A DNA stretch of 64,000 nucleotides, from contig NC_039362.1 of the NCBI RefSeq assembly GCF_003573695.1, positions 1,462,929 to 1,526,928 of the forward strand, given 5' to 3'. Positions 25,001-35,199 of this stretch are shown here, piece after piece (the stretch's first letter is position 1; every line of letters begins with the position of its first letter). The translations under genes and the position numbers were made by a program. The notes under the pieces were generated by a model. It did no database searches. It saw nothing but the letters and a program-made list of their open reading frames with translations, and was not told where the DNA came from. This stretch comes from Papaver somniferum (lineage: Eukaryota; Streptophyta; Magnoliopsida; Ranunculales; Papaveraceae).

Positions 25001-25864
25001 CGTTCATCTCAAAACTTAATGCCAGCAGTCCCACATCAAGTCTATCAGCAGCCGTACATTTCACAAACTACGACAGGCTGACACTATCAATTTCCAGAAA
25101 AGAAAATCGCAGGACCAAACAAAATAGCAGACACACTACTTGTTTTCACGGTCTCCGCTGACAAAGTCTCATCACTCTTGAGACTCTAATATCATTTAAC
25201 TAGATGGATATCAATCTGGGTTACATATGACCACTGACCATTGAGTTGACTCACATATTATCACCGACTCCAAAATAACATGAATTCTTTTTTAAAGCAT
25301 GGTTTCACATCTGAGTGAGGTTCACACCTTGTTCCAGGGGAGAATCTTGCATCGAACATGGGGCAATTGCCCCTAGCAACTGGCTCACTAAGCGTACTTT
25401 TTATTTTACTTTTGCAAAGACAAATGAACTAAACACCAGTTCGATTTGTCTCTAGAAAAACATTTGAAGCATGATTTGTCTCTAGATGATAAGTAACTAA
25501 GTCCAATTTCAAATTTTCAGTCTCCAATTTTAATTTCAACATGAAATATACAACAAAACACAAAATCTATCAAAATTTCTAAAATACAGAAATTAGACGA
25601 TTAGGGATTGAAAGAATAAGTTAACAAAATAAAACATAAAATTCATCAGAATTTCCAAAAGAATACGTTCAGAAATACAGAAGATATTAGGGATTTGAAG
25701 AAGAAGAAGAGGGGTTTTTATTGAATTACCGCAACAGTAAGACCTCTGAAGATATCAAGAGATGCTACACGTTTTGCTTTCTGATGATGAGCAAGTAGTT
25801 GTTCATTTGCTGCTGTTTCTTCTTTCTCCTCCTCAACGATGAGTCGAGCTTCCCGTTGTTCCAT
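19098..25864 (-). pseudogene. Heparan-alpha-glucosaminide N-acetyltransferase-like membrane protein, disrupted
   Basis: The animal homologue (HGSNAT) is a multi-pass lysosomal enzyme that moves acetyl groups from acetyl-CoA across the membrane to heparan sulfate; the substrate of plant members is unknown. Thirteen exons on the minus strand: 25730-25864, 22299-22436, 22121-22202, 21936-22012, 21727-21842, 21502-21619, 21083-21199, 20895-20986, 20437-20503, 20258-20339, 20081-20172, 19697-19840, 19098-19244. They sum to 1407 bases, exactly 469 codons, with all phases matching. Exon 1 opens MEQREARLIVEEEKEE and ends SLDIFRGLTVA. Exon 2 has SHAPWTGCNLADF, whose His (22386-22388) matches the active-site histidine of HGSNAT. 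The end reads HRLGIYWKL. Exon 8 contains two in-frame TGA codons (20972-20974 and 20903-20905), and the exon 4 donor is AT instead of GT (21934-21935). I therefore call it disrupted, though sequencing error or stop-codon alleles are possible. Confidence 0.9.
22499..25722. repeat. Tandem duplication inside intron 1 of the acetyltransferase-like gene
   Basis: Intron 1 (22437-25729) is inflated by a direct duplication of about 1.59 kb: 22499 to about 24085 matches 24091 to about 25690 (landmarks TTGCAAGAT at 22499 and 24091). Each unit itself contains two related halves, seen as AATCAAAC..GAT..TTTCTG/TTG..CACATTTCAGT near 22520, 23350, 24113 and 24931. The end of each unit carries GAAGAAGAAG..GGTTT..ATTGA, and in the second this lies directly beside the exon 1 donor. 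No transposase or terminal repeats were found. Confidence 0.75.
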
Positions 25865-27010
25865 TAGAGAATGCGGTGTGTTCTGGTTCAACTATCCTTT
25901 TAATTCGGTGGAGAGATTCTGGTGTGTTGTTACTCTCTTGGATAAGAATTTTGTTCCGTTGGTTGATGGGAAAGTTGAATTATTTGAACTATTGCGTTCA
26001 CGAAATTACTACTTCCACCTTCCTTTTCCTAAGTGACCTATTTATTTTTAGATTTTGTCTCATTACTAAATGATTTATGTCACTAAACAATTAGATATTT
26101 CTGAAATTATCCTTTTAATTGATTATAAAAAATATAAGAAATATGCATAATTTGATAGGCATGTTTATACTCGCTACATAGGTGTTTTAAAATGCTTTCC
26201 AATGATATGAAGTTTACGAACATATGGGGCGTAGTTCGAGAGATAAATCATTTCAAAATTTTACTATTTTATTATGCATAAGGGTATAATTGTAAAAAGT
26301 GTTTAATGATACTCTTTCCCTTACTTGTCTTAAAAATTGTGCAAACTTGAACTAAGTCACTTAAAAATTGGACGGAGAGATTATTAGTTAAAGTGTGAGC
26401 CTGCCTAGTAAAGATATTTTGCTTTTCTGAAATTGTGTATCCAAATTAATTTATTAAAGAAACAACTTCTAAAATGTATATCCAAACCCGGTTAACATCT
26501 TGTTTTAGTGGTCAACGAAACTAAGAATGAGTGATAATCCAAAAAGAAAAAAAAATCCTTTTTGATCTTTTTCTGGATGAAGAGGAGGTTTAGAGGGAAA
26601 AAGGTGTATAAAAGATTTCAATTAAACATGAAGTTATTGAGCCCAATTGGATTTGTTGCAATCAAAACTATCAAAACCCAATGTCTTTGTTGACCTTTTC
26701 TTGCCCATTTGGTGATCAAATTGTTAATCTCCGTGATTGATCCAAGTTATTTTGTATTTCACTCTAACATCTGTATTGTTTTAACTCATATGTTTTTTTT
26801 CTTTTTTTTTTCTCTTCAAAATACTTAAGTTGTTTCGCAGGAGTTGTAGATAAATTTCTCTTTTTCCTTTCTCAAAGATAACTATCATGTAAACAAAATG
26901 TACAATTTTATTATTGCCTTACAACTTACGTTTTATATTTTCATGCCATGTCATGTTTCTGGGATAAAAATCCTGGCTGAATTGGGGCACACGCTTTTAA
27001 CTCCACCTAA
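25865..27010. other. Upstream region of the acetyltransferase-like gene and AT-rich spacer
   Basis: No gene is seen. The first few hundred bases should hold the minus-strand promoter. Near 26308-26382 TACTCTTTCCC and GGACGGAGAGA look like the two ends of a very small, eroded Stowaway-like element. Plus-strand frames near 25839-26073 are the antisense of exon 1 and its leader. Confidence 0.35.
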
Positions 27011-27015
27011 GAGCA

Positions 27016-27640
27016 ACACTAGTGTTATTGCTATAAGCCATATATGGCAGAAAAACAAGGCGCATTCTCCGTTGCTATAGTCACCATATTTCCAAATTGC
27101 TAAACTGAGTTGCCAAATATGGAAACTTTATTTGACAATTGTCATATACATAGCAAGACGCGGTTATAAGTGTGTATGATTGGACGGTGTTTTAAAATAT
27201 GCCAAATGTAGGATGCTATTTTAAAAAGTGTTTTGGAGGTGGGACGATGTTTACAAATACGTGTGTGTGAAACGCTTTTAATAAATACGCCTGGTACAAG
27301 AGACGCAAGTATAAATTTTGTCTCAATGGGACGTGGTCTAAAAGTGCGTTTGTGCAGATCCAATCTAAGTATAAAACCTTTTCATTGCCAAACGTTGTTA
27401 TAAAGGGTGTTTTTCATACAAATGCATTTTTAAAAGTCGTCTCACATGAGAGGCATGTTATAGTTATGTTACGCAACAGACGGTATAAAGCCTATTTGCA
27501 TCACACGAATATATTAATGACGTTTCTCATGAAACACTGATTTAAACTACGTTTTGGTTTAGGAATCCCTCTGACAAAACGCCTGAAACCAAATTGCTAA
27601 AAAAAAACCAAATATGAGATAGAAGTTTGCCAATTTGATA
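27016..27640. mobile_element. Decayed CACTA-like repeat
   Basis: The block begins near CACTAGTGTTATTGC and contains repeated words of the form GACGxxxTTTTAAAA and ACGCTTTTAATAAA (27160-27540), which resemble the internal arrays of plant CACTA elements. A CCAAATTGCTAAA motif recurs near each side (27093 and 27589). There is no transposase and no verified terminal inverted repeat, so the class is a guess. Confidence 0.35.
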
Positions 27641-27700
27641 ACTCATGGAAAAAGTTACTCCAAGGGAGCAAAACATCCCAAAATACTAAGTTTGTGATTG

Positions 27701-27955
27701 GATATGAAATCATACTCACTACCAAATCGAGTATGAAAAATACTTAATTTGAAACAATAGCGGAAGGAAACTTGGTTAGGAGCTGAGCTGTTGTTGAGCA
27801 GCTTGGGGCTGGCTCTTCTTCCCTGGCCTATCCCTCATATTAGGTATGAAATTATACTCTTTCTCAAATATTCCTTACTGAGATTGGGTATGAATTCATA
27901 CCCACTCTTTGAATGGTTCATACTCGATCAAAGTATGAGTATGAAATCATATTTT
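27701..27955. repeat. Possible MITE with a central palindrome
   Basis: A block of about 255 bp has imperfect inverted ends (ATATGAAATCATACTC at 27702-27717; inverse near 27936-27951) and a perfect 20 bp palindrome at 27885-27904 centred on GAATTC. TATGA/TCATA words recur throughout. No clear target duplication was found. Confidence 0.4.
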
Positions 27956-28904
27956 TTTCGAATCACAATCGATTTTTCAGTTTACAAATTATTTTGAAAT
28001 TTTCAATTCATACTTCATACATTTATTTATTTATATTCTTATCGCTAGCAAACCTCAAATATCATTATTTCAAAAATCAAAATACAAGAATAGATACAAA
28101 ACAAACAAACCGAGAAGAGAAAAATCGGGGAAAATTGAGGCATCAAGAATGAGTATTCGAAGAAGACCGATAAAGCGCAGAAGGAGTGGTGTATGGAGTA
28201 CTCTCTAACCATGTTAATAAACTTTCTTATGTAAGAAGATATGCTCCCATGAAGGAATAGATAATTTTCCTGAAATCTTGTCATTTTCCAAACCTTAGGT
28301 TTCGTCTTGATGATAATAATCAACACGAAATTCACTTTGTAAAATCGACTCGAACCTTACAAACAAACACCGTGAATACGTAAAGAGACGAGAAAAAACC
28401 ATTAAACGGACACCATTGAAGCCAGAATCTGAATTTCACTAGATACCTGAGTCAAGCATGTAAGTTCCTTTTTCATGTCTTCAGTATCTGTTTGTCTAAA
28501 TTCTTTTTTTGATTCTTGCTTTGCGTAAATTCTGATGTTCAGATCAATCGTTGAGTGGATTTGTCTCAAATCTTATTGTTTATTTTGAGATAAAACTCAT
28601 CAAGAAACTTAAGATTTATTTCATGTTTGTATTGATTGAGTTGTTGATTTTTCCTCTTAAATCGAATTGTTGATTTGAGAGTAACTCAACATCATACTTT
28701 CATGTTTTCTTCTTAATTACCACCACTACCACAGATGTGTTTCAGTAAACTAGATGATCTGGTTGTGGTGGACAGGAATTTCGAATTATGTTGTGCCTTT
28801 TTGGATCAAAAATGGTTTATCCAACCTCTGCATCAATCACTACAAAGTCATATTCGCTATTACTTAAAGCATGTTTTTATCTTTTACCTTATATCATCTC
28901 AGTG

Positions 28905-29440
28905 GTGTAATCTTGGTTTGGAGAAAAATTTGATTATGATTTTCTGATGATATTAACATATATATGTTTGGCTTAGAATTTTGAATTTACTTTAAGAGAA
29001 TCATTAAGGTACTAAAATATAATTTTGATAAAATAATAGGCTTGGGACCAAGAAAATTTATTATTTTAAACAGATATTATTTTAAAATAATAATAGAAGT
29101 CCGTAGGGAGTAGGGAGTAATAAAGAGATATTATTTTAAGAGATATTATTATCTTAAAGAGATATTATTTTAAGAGATATTAACTTTGAAATCAAAGAAG
29201 AAGGCCGTATAATATTGGTTTGGAGAAAATATTGACTATGATTTTCTGATGATGTTAACATGTGTTTGGCTTAGAATTTTGAATTTTCTGGAAGAGATTC
29301 ATTAAGGTGAACTACAATTTAACTTTGATAAAATAATAGGCTTGGGACCAATAAAATTTATTATTTTAAAGAGATATAATTTTATCGATAATATAATAAA
29401 CTATTATTTTAGAGTTAAATAATATATTGCTACCTTAAAG
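28905..29440. repeat. Local tandem duplication of ~300 bp
   Basis: TTGGTTTGGAGAAAA..TTTTCTGATGAT..TTAACAT..GTTTGGCTTAGAATTTTGAATTT occurs at about 28913 and again at about 29216. Both continue into AATAATAGGCTTGGGACCAA. AT-rich ATTATTTTA words fill the space between. No gene is present. Confidence 0.7.
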
Positions 29441-29502
29441 AATAATTTCTAGTTTGGAGGTTGAATCACAGTTACATTATAAGTGCAATATAGACTAATT
29501 TT

Positions 29503-29504
<2 letters not shown>

Positions 29505-29542
<38 letters not shown>
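29505..29542. repeat. (AT)n microsatellite
   Basis: About 19 uninterrupted AT dinucleotides. It is a simple repeat and likely to vary in length. Confidence 0.95.
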
Positions 29543-29546
<4 letters not shown>

Positions 29547-31094
29547 TATTGACTAATTAGAATACAAGTACAAGCATTCCAATAATCATACTCCAACACT
29601 TCTTGTTGCAATACAACAACGTGACTCCGTATAATACGAACTATTAGGGATGAAATACAACTTGATTTGAGTTTTAAAGAAAACAACCAATCTTCAATCA
29701 TACTTTGAGAGAATTTAGTATGTATAAAATATATTTTTTATTATTGTATATATTATTTGGGACCTATTAATGCTTAAGGGGAACTTTTGATATATGTTAT
29801 CTGTGATTTTATCGAATTTATTATTTTAACACTAAGGGTCGGAGTTCGGACCATGCAAATTTATTATTTTGGCGAAAATATTATATTATTGAGTATTACT
29901 TCAAAGAAGTTATCTAGGGTTAGTGGAGAATATTAATATCTTTCGATTACTACCATGGACTTGTATTGCCTCTATTAGTTTCATCGACTTGGTCTGCAAA
30001 ATCTTACATTGGTACTTGGATTTTATGGTATAGGTTGCCTCATTTGAGACAACTCTTTACCTAATGGTTGCAAGAATTTAGGGAACTAAGTCAATTTATG
30101 GGTGACTGGGATTTTTGTAAGGTATTTGCATATTAGCCAAATTTTTGTAACTTTATGATTCAATTGTTTAATTTTATTATTGAATGTGGTTCTGTTTTGT
30201 TTTTCTTAGGAGGATATTGGTGCATATTTTAATTCATTCGGATTTGATTTATGTTTTCTTCATAAAAATAATCTTGTGAACTTTGACGGATTGTTGTTAG
30301 GAGATATCTTTATGAGGCTTAGTATTTATTGCTTCCACTTGTCCATATCCTTCATCTGTATCCAGTGTTCTACCTTGTAGTATATATGAGTTTGGGTATC
30401 TAACCTTGTTAAATTGCTCGACCCCAGTGATGATATGCATGTCTTTAGACCGAAACTCTTTAACCTCATTTAATAAGCTTTAAAAACCTTCATTGTACGA
30501 GATATTTATCTATATGCTGCTAGTGCTAAGCTTTATATCTTTTTCCATGTAAGAACATGCTCCCTCATTTTATCAAAATTGATTGGTAATAGATCTTGAT
30601 AATTCTATTAAAATCCGTTGGACCCATAAAACACCTCTAGCGAGGTATAAGACTCTCTGGGTCTAGATTCCACGATAAAGAAATAAAAAATAATTGTATG
30701 TGAGATGAACGGCCCAAACAAGGTCTTGTATAGTGTAGGTAGCAAAGAGGAAGTTGTCAAAAATATTTTTATTTTATTTTTTGAATCATAGATTCCTACT
30801 TTAAGTAGTGGCATGTCCTGTTGTCTTTGTCGAGAAGCAATCAATAAGTTATTTTCCTCCATTTAGTAAACCCAAAAAAAAAAACCGGTCATATTTTCTA
30901 GTTCCTATTATTACACTAATTAATACAATACTTTATATTTTGGAGTTTGTCTAGAAATTAAAATCGATAGCTCTACTTCTTCATTTAAAATCATTAACTT
31001 TTTACCCAGGATTATGGTGGTTTTGCAATTCATCGATTATATCATTTCTTGTGTACATTTCAGTGATTATATAATTTCTCATGTTGAGATGATT

Positions 31095-32690
31095 AAAAAA
31101 AAAATCTTAAAAGTAAAACAAGGATCGTCATTAAAATAGCCAAACCGAAACAATTAAAACATTACATGAGAACATTTCTAATTCTAACTTGGAATTGATA
31201 TTCCTTGGAAGATTAGACAACCATTTCCTAGAACAATTTTTATAATTTCTGGCAAACTTCGCAAGAGGATCTACCACATGAACACCTTTCCTATTCCTAA
31301 AACACACACTGACACTACCTAGACTCTAAAGTAAATACTGACAACACATAATTACATTACGATCTTCCATATGGTTGTAATATGAGGCCCATTGATGTTA
31401 TCCATAACTTTCTTGTTGTATCTTTTTACAATGACATACTGAAGTTGCAACATAATAATCCATCGGAGAGCTTAAGAACAACCACCACTTCAGCTTAAGC
31501 TACATCTCTGACTCTTTCTACCATTTTCCAGGCCTCCACCGATCTACCTGTAAAATCTTTTATAATTAGATCAATGACTGCAGTTCTATTACCATGGATA
31601 TATAACTGAAGCGTCAATGTTTATTTTCAATTTTCATAGAGGAAGGGAATTTCATGTATTATTGTTAATGTTTCTAATCACATATCTTCCTATGTTGTAG
31701 TTCAAGACTTGCAACTTCCGCAAATTGATGTTACTGTATATTTTATTTTCACTGCAGAAAAGAAAATATTTTGTTTTTCAAGATGATATTAGAGCATATG
31801 CAGTTGTTGAAGACCATCTCACATCCTGACTTCCAAATAAATCAAATTATAATAATAATGATATTTATGTTAGCTTGTTTGTCGAAGGATATGTTGTTCT
31901 TTGGGTTGCACCAAGACTTTAACCACCGCTTTATGTCTTGAATATAACTAACTTATTGAGAAATTTCTTGAGATATATAACATTCCAAGCATAACATAAC
32001 TGCACTGTAAAAGCATATGGGTGACAATTTCTTCATCTGTATTGTATCTTGGGAAATTAATATTTTGTAGCTGAACATGCCTTGCAACACTTTTATTGAT
32101 TGAAAGAATACCATGAGAAATCTTCCATTGAAATAATTGCCATTTATGAGGAATTTTGAGATGCAATTTTCTACACCAAAACTTAGATTCATGTTCCAAT
32201 CTAGTTAAACATTGTACTGGTATAAATGGCTTTGTATGTAGAATTGAAAGTAAAAAGCCCAGTTCTTGTAAGAGACCATTGTATCATGTCTTCATGATGA
32301 ACATAAGACCTTATATTTATAGTTGTCTCTGTCCGATCTTGAGTGAAATAGTTTTGCAAAAGATTTAAATTTCGACTTTTTGCATGTTGATTTATAAGCT
32401 CTATCACTTTCATATTGTATGGAATGTACTCCTCATATGAGAAATTAGCTTCAGTTTATGACGTTGTATAACCTTTAATCCAGTTGCCTATGAAAGCATA
32501 AACTTTTTTACCATCCCCAATTTTCCATATGTGAAATGGTTTAACCCATTTGATACCCGTCCATATACTTTTCCATAGAGAAGTAGCATTATTTGTTATT
32601 TCATCTTGTAAAACATTTTTATCTCTGAAATATTTAGCTTTTAAACTTCTACCCACTTTCAGTTTTTTTTATCAATCTCCAAGATTGATT
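31095..32690 (-). pseudogene. LINE 3' end (zf-RVT and RNase H-like region), copy 1
   Basis: On the minus strand the order is: a frame with WKSIWTGIKWVKPFHIWKIG (about 32656-32456); a frame with DMIQWSLTRTGLFTF (32413-32201); the zinc-binding reverse-transcriptase-associated region (IPHKWQLFQWKISHGIL, 32199-31948); and near 31210-31290 the C terminus of an RNase H-like domain (DPLAKFARNY..KWLSNLP). Several stops and frame changes separate them. An A-rich end falls near 31095. It is dead and lies inside the segmental duplication. Confidence 0.75.
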
Positions 32691-32961
32691 ATAGCTTCAT
32701 TGAAGTAGCATTAGATGGATGAGAAGCAGGGGGACTAACATAGATACCAATAGAGACATCGAGAGTTGTTTTGAATGAAGATTTAGATAGATTATCATCA
32801 TATTGAAAAGTTGAAGGTGGCGTAACAGTAGATGGATGACCAGTGGAGACATTAAGACTTGTTTCAGTTCTAGATAGGTCACCAATAGTATTTGTTTCAG
32901 CAGGAACGGTGTGAAGACAGGAAACCAGTAATAACAAAAGAAAACAAAGAAATCTATCCAT
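32689..32961 (-). CDS. Small secreted protein, arabinogalactan-peptide-like
   Basis: A 90-residue frame runs from ATG 32959-32961 to TAA at 32689. It starts MDRFLCFLLLLLVSCLHTVPAE, a clear signal peptide with a likely cut after the VPA region. The remainder is rich in Ser, Thr and Pro (STVTPPS, SPPASHPSNATS), as in arabinogalactan or other hydroxyproline-rich wall peptides. The related copy at 34207-34504 keeps a C-terminal hydrophobic stretch typical of a GPI signal; this copy ends in SMKL and has lost it. Upstream sequence (32962-33480) is shared with the second copy and probably holds the promoter. Identity is by composition only; it may be a decaying duplicate. Confidence 0.5.
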   Translation of the reverse strand: MDRFLCFLLLLLVSCLHTVPAETNTIGDLSRTETSLNVSTGHPSTVTPPSTFQYDDNLSKSSFKTTLDVSIGIYVSPPASHPSNATSMKL

Positions 32962-33480
32962 ATTTACTTGAAGTTCCAACTTTCTGTTTAAGAAGAAACT
33001 TTGATCTCTCTAGTTTGTACTGCTTCTTTAGCTCTATTTTTTGCTTAAGATGTGATGAAAAACTTAGACCCGATTTTCACTACTTATACTAAATTATATA
33101 ACAGTAGAAAATTGAGTAATAAGAGTAGTATGTATATGTTCCAGAATCCCAGTCCAACCCTAACGGAGAAAGAGAATGATATTTGTTGCAACCACCAACA
33201 GCGAAAGAGAAAAAGCTTTAAAGTATTTTCGTTTATTTATGCCACATAATTGGCCACATCATAAAACACTATTACTCAGTTAACAAGGAGCACTACTTTA
33301 TTATTCTCATCTGACGAGTAGTGTTAGCTTCTAAGACCGAGTTGGTAGTAATTGCGGGGGTCCAATAACAATCACTAGGAGAAAAAATTGATATAATTAG
33401 GAGAAGACAACTAAGTCAGGAGAAAAAAGTAATTAGAATTAGGATAAATATTACTTCGCTAGAAAAATAATTTCACCATC

Positions 33481-34140
33481 TACAATACCAACTAGTATAG
33501 TCAATCTCAGATTTCGATTCCTTTTGGATGGGACCAATATAATGGTACAATTTTATCTCGGGGGAATTCTCGGTGAAAATATGGAAACAAATTATGATCC
33601 CAAATTACACACAACAGGTATATCAAGTTTTTGCACAATGTAGCACATCTACTTCACAACAAATGGTTTTTTCTTATCTACTGATTCTGAACTATCTTAC
33701 AATATTTTCCAACTTTTTTTTTAATATTTGTAGTGGAAAGTAGTTTGATTTGGGGGATGTAATTTATGAACTATTGATGAAATGCACTGCATTTGGATTT
33801 ATCTCTGTGAAGATGGCACTGCCCCAGAATCCTTATGTTGCTTTTTGTAATAGAAATTTGCAATATCATCTTTAAAACTATTTTTCAATCGTAAGAAACT
33901 AACACACAAATAAAAATTGGGTCTAGAAATGATAAAGCCCCTTCCGTTCACTATCTAATCAACTACATCATAGGAATTAAAAACCCCAGCTAAAACGGGA
34001 AAGGTTAAAAAACACCGAATTTAATGGGAATTTTCATGGAACATCAAGATCACTAACAACCCACCACAAAATTTGTCTACTGACCTTTTTTTTCTCCTTG
34101 TTTCTATTCTAACCCTCTGGGTAGTAGTATTATGAAAGTC
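33481..34140. other. Spacer between the two secreted-peptide copies
   Basis: No gene is seen. It is AT-rich and unique within the window. Confidence 0.4.
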
Positions 34141-34206
34141 ATTGTTCACTTCAGTCCCACCACAAAGTGTTGGTGGGGTGTTTTCTAAACTGTTTCTGCA
34201 ACAACA

Positions 34207-34504
34207 CTATATGAGAAGAACCACGAGAAAAATAAAACCACCGATAATCCCACCGGTTGGGATCCATTTGAGTTTGAACCGCAAGAAATCATTGGTTCCC
34301 GAAGCTGGAGATGTTGTATGCACCGAGACGCTTGCTTCAGAACTATCATTAGTTGCTTCTGCCGCCGGTGAAGGTGAACTAGCATTAGATGAATGAGAAA
34401 CAAGAGGAGCAGCAGCGATAGGTTATAAATAGTATTTGTTTCAGCAGGAATGGTATGAAGACAAGAAACCAACAACACAAAAGAAAACAAAGAACTCTAT
34501 CCAT
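34207..34504 (-). pseudogene. Second secreted arabinogalactan-peptide-like copy, frameshifted
   Basis: ATG at 34502-34504 starts MDRVLCFLL, matching the start of the copy at 32961. Small frame changes follow, so SCLHTIPAETNTI lies in a second frame. A third frame reads HSSNASSPSPAAEATNDSS, then LKWIPTGGIIGG with a hydrophobic tail (FIFLVVLLI) before TAG at 34207-34209. The Ser/Pro/Ala-rich middle and the hydrophobic end are the pattern of a GPI-anchored arabinogalactan peptide. The 298-base span is not a multiple of three. Flanks from about 34505 to 34990 match 32962-33480. Confidence 0.55.
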
Positions 34505-35199
34505 ATTTACTTGAACTTCCAACTTTCTGTTTAAGAAGAAACCTTGATTTTTCTAGTCTGTACTGCTTCTTTAGCTCTATTTTCTTTTTAAAATATGATG
34601 AAAAACTTAGATCTGGTTTTCACTACTTATATTAAATTATATAAGAGTAGTAGATGTGGTCCAGAATCCCAGTCCAACCCTAACGGATAAAGAGAACGAT
34701 CTTTGTTGCAACCACCAACGGCGAAAGAGTAAAAGATTTAAAGTATTTTCGTTTCTTTCTGCCACATAATTGGCCACATCATAAAATGATATTACTCAGC
34801 TGACAAGGAGTACTACTTTATATTCTCATATGACAAGGAGTGTTAGCTTCCAAAACTGGGTTGGTAGTAATTGCAGGGGTCCAATAGCAATCATTAGGAG
34901 AAAAAAAGCTGATATAATTAGGAGAAGATAACTTAGTTAGGAGAAAAAAATAATTAGAATTAGGATAAATATTACTTCATTGACTGGCTAGAAAAATAAA
35001 TTCTTGTCAACTTAAAAATTATTAAGATAAATATTTTGATGATAGGACTACTAATATCCCAGATTCATATTAACTTAAAGTTGTCTTGGTCCATGTTTTA
35101 CAACCACTTTGCAAATTATTTAAAACATGATTACTTATCATTAAATGCGTTAAAAAAAGTTGAAAAGTAGAAAGAAAAGATTAAAGGGCAGAATATCTC

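Larger units (their letters stand above)
28440..32660. repeat. Segmental duplication, left copy
   Basis: Sequence from about 28440 to 32660 matches about 35520-38930 in the same orientation, with interruptions. Shared landmarks include GGTCAAGCAT-like sequence at 28450/35530, AAGGGGAACTTTTGA at 29777/35710, TAAAATCCGTTGGACCCATAAAA at 30608/36358, and AAATTAAAATCGATAGCTCTACTT at 30955/37254. Divergence is moderate, so the event is not recent. This copy has a local extra duplication at 28905-29440. Confidence 0.7.

Noticed and set aside
22254..25036. Plus-strand frames of 60-97 codons across intron 1 of the acetyltransferase-like gene
   Set aside because: They are antisense to exons or lie in the duplicated intron, and have no conserved motif.
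34142..34396. 84-codon plus-strand frame
   Set aside because: It is the antisense of the frameshifted secreted-peptide copy.
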